Shown: positions 49,379 to 56,793 of the stretch, piece after piece
Layout of the letters: every line of letters begins with the position of its first letter
Position numbering within the stretch: the first letter of the stretch is position 1
Assembly: GCF_010993735.1 (NCBI RefSeq)
Contig: NZ_WQNI01000007.1
Span: forward strand, 126,501 to 190,500
DNA: 64,000 nt
DNA from: Chelativorans alearensis
Lineage (GTDB): Bacteria > Pseudomonadota > Alphaproteobacteria > Rhizobiales > Rhizobiaceae
Direction of reading: 5' to 3'
Notes under the pieces: generated by a model
The model's database searches: none
Told to the model about the DNA's origin: nothing
What the model saw: only the letters and a program-made list of their open reading frames with translations
Made by a program: the position numbers and the translations under genes

Positions 49379-50512
49379 ATGACCCGCATATCCAGAGTCG
49401 AGATCATCGGCGGGGGGCCGGCCGGCCTGTACACGGCCATCCTGCTGCGGCGATTGCTGCCCAGCATCGAGGTGCGGGTGACGGAACAGAACCCGCAGGG
49501 CGCGACCTTCGGGTTCGGCGTGGTCTTCTCGGATCAGGCGTTGGAGTTCCTGAAGAAAGACGATCCGGAGACCCATGCGCTCGTCACGCCCCAGATGGAA
49601 CGCTGGACGAACATGACCCTCAACCTGCCCGGCGACCGGATCGTGATCGACGGCGTTGGCTTCACGTCCATCGGCCGCTTGGCTCTCATCGAGATCCTGC
49701 GGGAGCGGGCGGAGAGCCTGGGAGCCTCGATTGAGATGGAACGGCGCGTGGAGTCTCTCGACGAGGTGGACGCAGATCTGGTTGTTGGGGCCGACGGATT
49801 GAATTCGCTGGTCCGACAGAGCCTGGAAAGCGAGTTCTGCCCCTCGATCGAATATCTGAACAACCATTTCGCCTGGTTCGGCGCCGACCGGCCCTTCGAC
49901 ACCCTGACGCAGACATTCGTCAGGACGGACAAGGGCGCGCTCAACGCACACCACTACCGCTACAATCCAGGAATGAGCACGTTCCTGGTCGAATGCGACG
50001 ACGCCACGTTCCAACGCTACGGCTTCGCCTCGATGGATGAGCGGGAGAGCGTGGCCGTTTCCCAGGAAGTCTTCGCGGATGTGCTCGAAGGCGCGTCTCT
50101 GATTACGAACCGGTCGAACTGGCGCCAGTTCCCGAAGCTCTGGTGCGAGAAATGGACCTCGGGCCGCTATGCCCTGATGGGTGACGCCGTCCATACGGCG
50201 CACTACTCGATCGGGTCCGGCACCCGGCTCGCCATGGAGGATGCCATCGCGCTGTCGCGGGCGCTTGCCGCGCATGACGATCTCGAGGCGGCGTTTGCGG
50301 CCTATCAGTCCGAACGCGCGCCCATCGCTCGCAAGATATTCAATGCCGCGAACACCTCCGCGCACTGGTACGAGAACTATGCGGAGCGGATGTCGCTTCC
50401 GCCGCTCGAATTCGCCTACGAGTACATCAACCGCTCCGGCCGGATGGATCTCGAGCGCCTGCGTCGGACCGCCCCTAACTTCATGAAGCGCTATGAGAGC
50501 CAGGGCGGGTGA
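49379..50512 (+). CDS. sdgC: Salicylyl-CoA 5-hydroxylase-like flavin monooxygenase
   Basis: 377 residues from ATG 49379 (AGAGGA upstream). FAD Rossmann motif GGGPAGLYTAILLRRLLPS near residue 11, then FGFGVVFSDQALEFL, DLVVGADGLNS (about 131-141) and GRYALMGDAVHTAHYSIGSGTRLAMEDAI, the DG and GD motifs of class A monooxygenases. The VERN-like TEQNPQGATFGFGVVFSD segment and the APNFMKRYE end are typical of salicylyl-CoA 5-hydroxylases. It would turn salicylyl-CoA into gentisyl-CoA. The activating enzymes and dioxygenase upstream and the thioesterase downstream support this strongly. Confidence 0.88.
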   Translation: MTRISRVEIIGGGPAGLYTAILLRRLLPSIEVRVTEQNPQGATFGFGVVFSDQALEFLKKDDPETHALVTPQMERWTNMTLNLPGDRIVIDGVGFTSIGRLALIEILRERAESLGASIEMERRVESLDEVDADLVVGADGLNSLVRQSLESEFCPSIEYLNNHFAWFGADRPFDTLTQTFVRTDKGALNAHHYRYNPGMSTFLVECDDATFQRYGFASMDERESVAVSQEVFADVLEGASLITNRSNWRQFPKLWCEKWTSGRYALMGDAVHTAHYSIGSGTRLAMEDAIALSRALAAHDDLEAAFAAYQSERAPIARKIFNAANTSAHWYENYAERMSLPPLEFAYEYINRSGRMDLERLRRTAPNFMKRYESQGG

Positions 50513-50776
50513 GCGAGACGAGCGGGCAGGCCGGCACATTCGGGTGGGCTGTATTTCGCAGGCGCATATTGCCTATTAACGAAACATAATTGTCAGGGCT
50601 GCCCGCCACCTTAGAATCGCTTGGGCGACGCAACTGATTTAGGAGCGGTGGGGTGGGCTTGTACGCTGAGCCGCACCGCTGAAGATCGAATATCGAACCC
50701 GGTCACGACCCGAAAACCGACGGTTGTCGATTGGTAAATGCACCTCGAGGTGAAGCGGGGCAGTGGGAGGAGAATG

Positions 50777-51754
50777 ATGCTACGCAGAGCAGGACTTTGT
50801 GGCTGCTTCGGTTTATGCATGTCGGTGCTCACGGCCGGCAGCGCCCCAGCCGACGAGGTTACACTGAAGGCCGTCGGCGCCTTCAACACCAGCGCAGGGG
50901 TTTCTGCGCCCTTCAGGAATTTCATCGACTGGGTGAACGAGAATGGCAAGGGCGTTGTCCAGATCCGTTTCCTCGGCGGCCCGGAAACCATCCCTCCCTT
51001 CGAACTCGGCGGCGCGATTTCCAGCGGTGTTGTGGATGTCGGCTTCGCGCCCCACGCTTTCTACGCAAACATCCTGCCCGGCGCCGCCATGGTCAAGCTG
51101 GCGACGAACACCGGACAGGAACAGCGCCGGAACGGCTGCTACGAGAAGCTCGACACGCTCCACCAGGAGCGAATGAACGTGAAATATCTCGGCAGGACCG
51201 GCGACCGCATCCAGTATCATCTCTACCTCAACAAGAGGCACGATAGCGCGGATCTATCCGGGCTGACGATCCGTGTCACGCCGATCTACCAGGCGATGTT
51301 CGGAAGCCTCAACGCCAACATGGTGAACACGCCACCCGGCGACGTGTACGCTGCACTCGAGCGGGGTGCGGTGCAGGGATATGGCTGGCCCTCGATCGGC
51401 ATTTTCGACCTCGGATGGCAGGATCACACGAAGTATAGAGTGGATCCAGGTTTCTATCAGCAGGACGTCAACATCCTCGTGAATCTCGACAAGTGGAAAT
51501 CCCTCACGGATGAACAGCGCGCCGTTTTCGGAGAGGCGATGGACGTTGCCGAGGCAGCCGAAGCGAACAACGAAGCGCTTGTGAAAGCCGAGAAGAAGAA
51601 GCACGCCGAGGCTGGCATAGAGACGATCGAACTGACCGGCGATGACCGAGGGACTTGGCTCGCCGCTGCGGCGGAAACCGCGCGGACGGAGATCGCCAAG
51701 TCCGACGCGGCCGCAGTCGAGCTCTTGATAGATTGCCTGACGAGCGCTCGGTAG
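50777..51754 (+). CDS. dctP: TRAP transporter substrate-binding protein (DctP), salicylate cluster copy 2
   Basis: 325 residues from ATG 50777, four bases after GGGAGGAG; an ATG at 50774 is nearly as good. Signal peptide LRRAGLCGCFGLCMSVLTAG ending ADE, then VTLKAVGAFNTSAGVS. The Arg segment SGLTIRVTPIYQAMFGSLNA is at about 157-176. It diverges markedly from the first copy. The 264-base gap ahead of it shows no recognisable gene. Unlike the other binding-protein genes it abuts dctQ without a hairpin. Confidence 0.88.
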   Translation: MLRRAGLCGCFGLCMSVLTAGSAPADEVTLKAVGAFNTSAGVSAPFRNFIDWVNENGKGVVQIRFLGGPETIPPFELGGAISSGVVDVGFAPHAFYANILPGAAMVKLATNTGQEQRRNGCYEKLDTLHQERMNVKYLGRTGDRIQYHLYLNKRHDSADLSGLTIRVTPIYQAMFGSLNANMVNTPPGDVYAALERGAVQGYGWPSIGIFDLGWQDHTKYRVDPGFYQQDVNILVNLDKWKSLTDEQRAVFGEAMDVAEAAEANNEALVKAEKKKHAEAGIETIELTGDDRGTWLAAAAETARTEIAKSDAAAVELLIDCLTSAR

Positions 51755-52252
51755 ATGGCCGCACTGGAGAGGGTGCACGACACCATCCTGATGGCGCTGG
51801 CTCTCGTAGCCGTTGCCATCGTCGCTCTGATCACGGTAGCCATTCCCGTCGATGCAACTCTTCGGTTCATCTTGGCGAAATCGCTCTACGGGCTGAACGA
51901 CCTGGCCGAGAACGGCCTGATGACGGCGATCCTCATCAGCGTGCCTTGGGTTCTCAGCAGGGGAGGCCATGTCAGTGTCGAATTGCTGAGCGCCAACCTG
52001 CCTACGCTAGGCAAGGACCGTCTCCTTCGTTCGGTCTGTATGGTGGGGCTCGTCGCGTCCCTGGTCTTCGCCTGGGCGGGCATGTCGGCGCTGCTCACCG
52101 CCTATCATCAAAACCTGATCGTGCGGAAGGTGCTGAACTTCCCCGTATGGTGGACCTTCATCCCCATCGTCACCTGCTTCGCTCTCTGCACCTGCGAGTT
52201 CATGCGCCAACTCGTCCGCGGATCGAGCCCCACCCATATAGGCAATCTCTGA
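51755..52252 (+). CDS. dctQ: TRAP transporter small permease (DctQ), salicylate cluster copy 2
   Basis: 165 residues starting at the base after the dctP stop. Four expected membrane spans with LNDLAENGLMTAILISVPWVLSRGGHVSVELLS as the DctQ landmark. Adjacent to dctM with a 3-base gap. Pairs with the DctM encoded next. Confidence 0.85.
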   Translation: MAALERVHDTILMALALVAVAIVALITVAIPVDATLRFILAKSLYGLNDLAENGLMTAILISVPWVLSRGGHVSVELLSANLPTLGKDRLLRSVCMVGLVASLVFAWAGMSALLTAYHQNLIVRKVLNFPVWWTFIPIVTCFALCTCEFMRQLVRGSSPTHIGNL

Positions 52253-52255
52253 GGC

Positions 52256-53572
52256 ATGGACTGGGGGCTCGTACTGATCCTGATGCTGGGCAGCCTCGTG
52301 GCGCTTCTCGCCGCCGGTCTGCCCGTCGCGTTCGCCTTCATCGTAGTCAACACGATTGGCGCCTATTTCGTTTTCGGCGGAGAAGCCGGACTCGTGCAGA
52401 TGGTGCGCAACTCGGTCAGTTCGCTGACCAGCTTCGTGCTCCTGCCAATCCCGCTCTTCATCTTGATGGGCGAGATAATGTTCCAGTCAGGTGTCGCGCA
52501 GAGGGCGATCGGCGCCATCGACCGGGCCATCACGCACGTTCCTGCCCGCCTGTCCGTCGTGACGATCGCCGGCGGTTCCGTGTTCGCGGCGTTGTCGGGC
52601 TCCTCGATCGCAAACACGGCGCTGCTTGGCAATACCCTGATGCCGGAGATGCTGCGTCGCGGCTATCATCCGACGCTGGCGATGGGGCCGATACTTGCCT
52701 CGGGCGCGATTGCGGTGCTCATTCCTCCGTCCGCCCTTGCGGTTCTGCTGGGCAGCATGGCGAAGATATCGATCGCACAGTTGTTGGTCGCGGGCATCGT
52801 CCCCGCGCTCATCATGGCGGTGGGCTTCCTCGCGATCATCATGCTGTCCGCATGGATGCGGCCCCAACTCGCGCCGACGGACGATCTGGCCGCACGGGGC
52901 ATGCGCGAGCGGCTGATGCCCCTGATCGTGGACGTGTTGCCGCTTTCGGCCATCCTTATCGCGGTTGTGGGATCCCTGCTGGCGGGGCTGGCGACGCCGA
53001 CCGAATCGGCCGCCTTCGGCTGCGTCGCATCCCTGGTCGTCGCCATCTTCTATCGCTCGGTCAGCCTGCTGGTCGTCAAGCGCGCGCTGATGGCAACGGT
53101 ACACCTCTCGACGACGATCCTGTTCATCGTGGCCGCCAGCCAGACCTTCAGCCAGATCCTGGCATTCACGGGCGCGACACAGGACTTCGTCGCCGCGATC
53201 TCCGGGGTTCTCACCACACCCGGAACCGTCATGTTCGGTGTCATTCTCGTCCTTCTGGTGCTCGGGTGCTTCGTCGATCCAATCAGTATGATGATGCTGA
53301 CGCTGCCGTTGGTGATGCCCCTCGCACAGCACGTGCAACTCGATCTGCTGGTCCTTGCGACCGCCTACCTGCTGACGATGGAGATCGGACTGCTCACACC
53401 ACCGGTCGGCCTGCTGCTCTTCGTCATGAAGGGGATAGCCCCGCCGGAAATCCGCATGCGCCAGATCTACGCGGCCATCGCGCCGTTCCTGGCTGTCAAG
53501 CTTCTCGTGCTTCTCCTGATCGTCACGGTCCCGCCCGTCGTGCACTGGCTGCCGCGATTCGTCGGCCGATGA
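52256..53572 (+). CDS. dctM: TRAP transporter large permease (DctM), salicylate cluster copy 2
   Basis: 438 residues, polytopic. Conserved DctM blocks: LLPIPLFILMGEIMFQSGVAQ, ALSGSSIANTALLG, IPPSALAVLLGSMAKISIAQLLVAGIVPA, ATPTESAAFGCVAS and LLTPPVGLLLFVMKG. Completes the second TRAP importer of the operon. Two dissimilar TRAP systems may handle two related acids, for example salicylate and gentisate (inference). Confidence 0.92.
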   Translation: MDWGLVLILMLGSLVALLAAGLPVAFAFIVVNTIGAYFVFGGEAGLVQMVRNSVSSLTSFVLLPIPLFILMGEIMFQSGVAQRAIGAIDRAITHVPARLSVVTIAGGSVFAALSGSSIANTALLGNTLMPEMLRRGYHPTLAMGPILASGAIAVLIPPSALAVLLGSMAKISIAQLLVAGIVPALIMAVGFLAIIMLSAWMRPQLAPTDDLAARGMRERLMPLIVDVLPLSAILIAVVGSLLAGLATPTESAAFGCVASLVVAIFYRSVSLLVVKRALMATVHLSTTILFIVAASQTFSQILAFTGATQDFVAAISGVLTTPGTVMFGVILVLLVLGCFVDPISMMMLTLPLVMPLAQHVQLDLLVLATAYLLTMEIGLLTPPVGLLLFVMKGIAPPEIRMRQIYAAIAPFLAVKLLVLLLIVTVPPVVHWLPRFVGR

Positions 53573-53692
53573 CGAAGGGTTTCGATGTAGGCGCCGGAGC
53601 CGGGCGAGGGCGCATCGCGGTGAGCGGCTGACCAACCGGGATGACCGGACTGGGCGTCTGCACCTCGAACGATAGAAATACAACAAGGTGTC

Positions 53693-54139
53693 ATGGGCAT
53701 GCTCACCCACACATCACACAGGGTCATCGAGTGGGGCGATTGCGACCCCGCCGGGATCGTCTTCAATCCCAACTTCTTCTCCTTCTTCAACCAATGCACG
53801 ACCGAGCTTTGCGAGCTGGCCGGCTGGAGGAATCAGGATCTCGGCGAGCACGGGTTCGTGGGCTGCCCTCTGGTGCAGTTGCGCGCTGAGTTCAAGGCGT
53901 CGTGCACCTATGGAGACAAGATCACCATAGCGACCGGCGTGGTTGAGGTTCGAAGGTCCAGCTTCGACATAGAGCACCGGTTATCGTTGGGGCAGAACCT
54001 CTGCGTATCGGCGTATGAGACCCGCGTCTGGTGTGTTCGCGACGCTGCCACGGGCAAGATCCGCTCCGACAGGCTACCGGAAGATCTGGCCGCTCGGCTG
54101 AGGGGTGAAGCTCCCGAGGCTCGTGCGGATAAGCGCTGA
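53693..54139 (+). CDS. 4-hydroxybenzoyl-CoA-type thioesterase (4HBT), probable gentisyl-CoA thioesterase
   Basis: 148 residues. EWGDCDPAGIVFNPNFF near the N-terminus is the hot-dog-fold active-site loop of the Pseudomonas 4-hydroxybenzoyl-CoA thioesterase, with Asp18 equivalent to its catalytic Asp17. AAGG precedes ATG 53693; a second ATG at 53699 is possible. Last gene of the salicylate operon. It would hydrolyse gentisyl-CoA to free gentisate for the dioxygenase, closing the CoA-thioester loop. Confidence 0.87.
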   Translation: MGMLTHTSHRVIEWGDCDPAGIVFNPNFFSFFNQCTTELCELAGWRNQDLGEHGFVGCPLVQLRAEFKASCTYGDKITIATGVVEVRRSSFDIEHRLSLGQNLCVSAYETRVWCVRDAATGKIRSDRLPEDLAARLRGEAPEARADKR

Positions 54140-54319
54140 CGCCATAATCAAGCGACGCTTCGCCCGGATCGGGTGAAGCTGACCGAATGCGATGTTGATC
54201 GCGTGGCTACGACCTCCGCCTCAGGTTACGGGGCCGGCGGAACGATGTATACCCGCTCTTAGCCCTTGTGGCGGCTGTCCCACGACCGTGATCGAACTGC
54301 GCTGCCACGGAAACACGAT

Positions 54320-54340
54320 CTAGAGGGCGCCGCCCTCTAG
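54320..54340. terminator. Hairpin after the salicylate operon; surrounding 525-base gap otherwise empty
   Basis: Perfect 9-bp stem CTAGAGGGC (54320-54328) / GCCCTCTAG (54332-54340) with loop GCC, about 180 bases past the thioesterase stop. No T-run. The whole stretch 54140-54664 has open frames on both strands but none with recognisable protein features. Confidence 0.5.
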
Positions 54341-54664
54341 CCACCTGCGACCGCGTGCATAGAGCGCCTGAACCACCTTGTAACTTCTCCTCTGCCGAAT
54401 CCGCTATAAGGGCGGGTGCGGTGGCGGACGGGAGCACGCACCACCTCTGGGCGGTTGAGCCCGCGGGAGAGCCAGTGTCGCCGTCCGCCGGCGACGACCC
54501 GGCCGGAGTTCCTGACGACGCATCGGCCGACCGGGAATCGTGGGAGCGCACCTGCCTTCGTGACCAGGCGAGCGGGCGTCCCGTTCGCGCTTTGACATGA
54601 CTCCAGAGCTGTGCACGACTGCACCGCCTGCTGAGGACTACTGCATTGCCGTGGAAGCCACGAA

Positions 54665-54898
54665 ATGAAGCGACACTGGCGGCTCGACAATATCGGTTGG
54701 CGGCTGCACGAGGCCGTCAACAAGTTCGACGCACGCGTTCTGGAACTGCAGCAGCAGAGCGGCTACCGGCCCCTGTCCCTGTCTCAGCTTCATGCCACCC
54801 GCAATCTCGACGACGACGGGACGAGGCTCTCGGAGTTGGCCAAGAGAGCAGGCATGACTAAGGCTGCGATGGGTGAACTGGTGAACCAGGTGGAACGC
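54665..54898 (+). pseudogene. MarR-family regulator, truncated after the DNA-binding helix
   Basis: The first 78 residues (HWRLDNIGWRLHEAVNKFDA ... ATRNLDDDGTRLSELAKRAG ... AAMGELVNQVER) align without gaps of note to the N-terminal half of the intact MarR protein at 11188. Similarity stops at 54898, six bases before the convergent HxlR gene's stop codon; the frame then runs to 55012 through antisense HxlR sequence. The wing and dimerisation helix are lost, so the product should be inactive. A deletion joined the two genes. Confidence 0.8.
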
Positions 54899-54904
54899 AA
54901 CCAG

Positions 54905-55315
54905 TCATACATTTGCCTCGTCGAAGCTTCGGCGCGCCTCAACCACGCTGGTGTGGTTGTTTTCGGCCCATTGGAACAGGTGCTCCATAGCCGCATGGAT
55001 CGAACGCCCTGAGTCGGTCAATGAATATTCGACGCTCGGCGGCGTGGTCGGGAAAACTTCGCGATGCACGAAACCGTCGCGCTGCAGGTCGCGGAGAGTC
55101 TGCGTAAGCATGCGCTGCGAGATGTCTGGCACCAGCCGCCGCAGTTCGCCGAACCTGTAGGGTTGCTCTGCTAGTGCCATGAGCAACAGCGCGCTCCATT
55201 TGGCCGACACATTCTGCACCACGTTGCGGATCGGGCAGTTGGCGATGCCGCCGCTTATCACGTCGGCGCGGTAGATCTCGATCTTCTGGCGGACCGAGGC
55301 GGTGCGAGCATCCAT
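54905..55315 (-). CDS. HxlR-family transcriptional regulator
   Basis: 136 residues from ATG 55315 (GGGAG upstream). HxlR winged-helix pattern: CPIRNVVQNVSAKWSALLLMALAE (Cys28 and the family's WS-type helix), RFGELRRLVPDISQRMLTQTLRDLQRDG and the wing FPTTPPSVEYSLTDSG. A conserved N-terminal Cys is typical of redox- or quinone-sensing members such as QorR and YodB. Divergent from a QorB-like reductase gene, which it probably represses. Confidence 0.9.
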   Translation of the reverse strand: MDARTASVRQKIEIYRADVISGGIANCPIRNVVQNVSAKWSALLLMALAEQPYRFGELRRLVPDISQRMLTQTLRDLQRDGFVHREVFPTTPPSVEYSLTDSGRSIHAAMEHLFQWAENNHTSVVEARRSFDEANV

Positions 55316-55343
55316 CAATGTTTCTCCCGGACTGGGTATTGTT

Positions 55344-55372
55344 CAGGTAACTACCTGATCTGAAACTACCTC
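55344..55372. promoter_or_regulatory. Candidate HxlR operator between hxlR-like and qorB-like genes
   Basis: Perfect palindrome CAGGTA-AC-TACCTG (55344-55357), with AACTACCT occurring at 55349-55356 and again at 55365-55372. This is the only strong symmetry in the divergent gap and is well placed to control both genes. Confidence 0.6.
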
Positions 55373-55453
55373 CTTTACGAGGCGCAATTCATATACAATC
55401 TAGTGCTTGTCTCGAAAAGAGAGCACGTCTCGAATCGCGTAGGAGCCAGCAGC

Positions 55454-56341
55454 ATGTCTGATACCCTTTTCGTAACCGGCGCATCCGGCCAGCTCGGTCG
55501 CGCCATCATTAACAGCCTTCTTGGCGCGCAGAAGGTCGCGCCTTCGCGAATCGTCGCCGGTACCCGCAACCCCGGCAAGCTCGCCGACCTTGCGGCAAAG
55601 GGTATCAATGTTGCCAAGGCCGATTTTGACGATCCTTCGGGCCTGGAGAAATCATTTGCCGGGTCCGGCACGGTGCTCATCGTTTCCACCGACGCCATGG
55701 ACGCGCCGGGCAAGCGCCTGCGCCGGCACCAGGCCGCCATCGCCGCCGCAGCCAAAGCCGGCGCGAAGCGCATCGCGTACACCTCGCTGCCGAAAGCGGA
55801 GAACTCCGCTATCAGCTTCGCGCCCGACCATCTCGGTTCCGAGCAAGCAGTGAAGGCGACCGGCCTGCCCTACCTGATCTTCCGCAACAGCTGGTACGCC
55901 GAAAACCTGTTCATGAGCTTGCCGCAGGCGTTGAAATCCGGCCAGTGGTACACCTCTGCCGGCGAGGGCCGCATCGCCTACGTCCCCCGCGCAGATCAAG
56001 CAGCTGCAATCGCCGGTGCGCTAGCCAATCCGCCTACGACAAGCACGACCTACACGCTGACCGGCACGGAGGCGCTGAGCAATGCTGAGATTGCCGTGCT
56101 CGCCAGCGAGATCACCGGCAAGCCCATCCAGGTTGTGAACCTGACCGACGAGCAGCTTGCTGGCAGCATGAAAGCCGCGGGCATGCCGGAGCCGGCGATC
56201 CCGATGATCCTCTCCTTTAACGTCGCGGCGCGCGCCGGCGACCTCGCCACGGTCACTTCCGATGTCGAGAGGCTGTCGGGTCGCAAGCCGCTGTCGGTCA
56301 GGGACTGGCTGACAGCCAATAGGGCGGCGTTCGCGGGCTGA
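55454..56341 (+). CDS. qorB: NAD(P)H-binding quinone/azo-type reductase (NmrA/QorB-like)
   Basis: 295 residues from ATG 55454 with AGGAG upstream; the frame extends to 55403 without a site. NADP motif TGASGQLGRAIINSLLG (about 7-23), AGTRNPGKLADL, and the NmrA-type atypical SDR body (YTSLPKAENSAISFAPDHLGSEQAV, LIFRNSWYAENL). QorB-type enzymes reduce quinones with NADPH. In an aromatic-degrading strain it may protect against quinones formed from hydroquinone-like intermediates such as gentisate (inference). Confidence 0.87.
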   Translation: MSDTLFVTGASGQLGRAIINSLLGAQKVAPSRIVAGTRNPGKLADLAAKGINVAKADFDDPSGLEKSFAGSGTVLIVSTDAMDAPGKRLRRHQAAIAAAAKAGAKRIAYTSLPKAENSAISFAPDHLGSEQAVKATGLPYLIFRNSWYAENLFMSLPQALKSGQWYTSAGEGRIAYVPRADQAAAIAGALANPPTTSTTYTLTGTEALSNAEIAVLASEITGKPIQVVNLTDEQLAGSMKAAGMPEPAIPMILSFNVAARAGDLATVTSDVERLSGRKPLSVRDWLTANRAAFAG

Positions 56342-56476
56342 TACCGGCACAATCCCCGGAGGCGGCGATGATTTTTTCGTCAAGGCGCGGCGAACCAAGA
56401 CCCTTTGCGAACCGGAGCGGAGCGTGCGTTCAGGCACGTGAGCATCAGAGCGCGAGGAGCCGAGTTGCAGCCCGCC

Positions 56477-56689
56477 TTATGGAAAAGGCCAACGCTTCTC
56501 AAAAATGCTCATGTCCTTGCCGAAAACAGGCACAAGGTAGCTCGCCACGGGAAACGGCAGCGCTACTGTGACCTTGTCAAGCGAGTTGGTCTCTTGGGCG
56601 AAACCCTGGTTGTCCAGCCCAACGGACATGGCCAGCGCCAGCCCCGTCAAGGAATACAGACGCAGTGTTAGTTTGTCTATACGAAACAT
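56477..56689 (-). pseudogene. ABC-type substrate-binding protein, N-terminal remnant
   Basis: ATG 56689 follows a near-perfect GGGAGGAG. The product is a signal peptide (FRIDKLTLRLYSLTGLALAM ... GFAQE) and the first strand of an NMT1/SsuA-type binding protein (DKVTVALPFPVASYLVPVFGKDM ... FEK), then a stop after 70 residues. The rest of the ~300-residue protein and its transporter genes are missing. It lies just beyond the indolepyruvate oxidoreductase gene on the same strand, so a transporter operon was probably cut away here. Confidence 0.65.
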
Positions 56690-56793
56690 ACTCTCCTCCC
56701 TCCAGCGCAACCTTTCTCGCTGCGATTTCAAGTTCGTAGCTGCCGGCAAACGAAATCGGCCGCAACGATCGTCGCTCCTGCTCCTGCGAAGCT

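Noticed and set aside
49283-50539. 418-codon minus-strand open frame opposite the salicylyl-CoA hydroxylase
   Set aside because: Codon-shadow composition and no recognisable fold, while the opposite strand shows FAD motifs in the right order.
51655-53631. 658-codon plus-strand open frame overlapping dctQ/dctM
   Set aside because: Arg/Pro/Gly-rich out-of-frame translation of two recognisable TRAP permease genes.
54355-54600. Open frames upstream of the MarR remnant
   Set aside because: Composition is plausible but no domain or start site could be supported.
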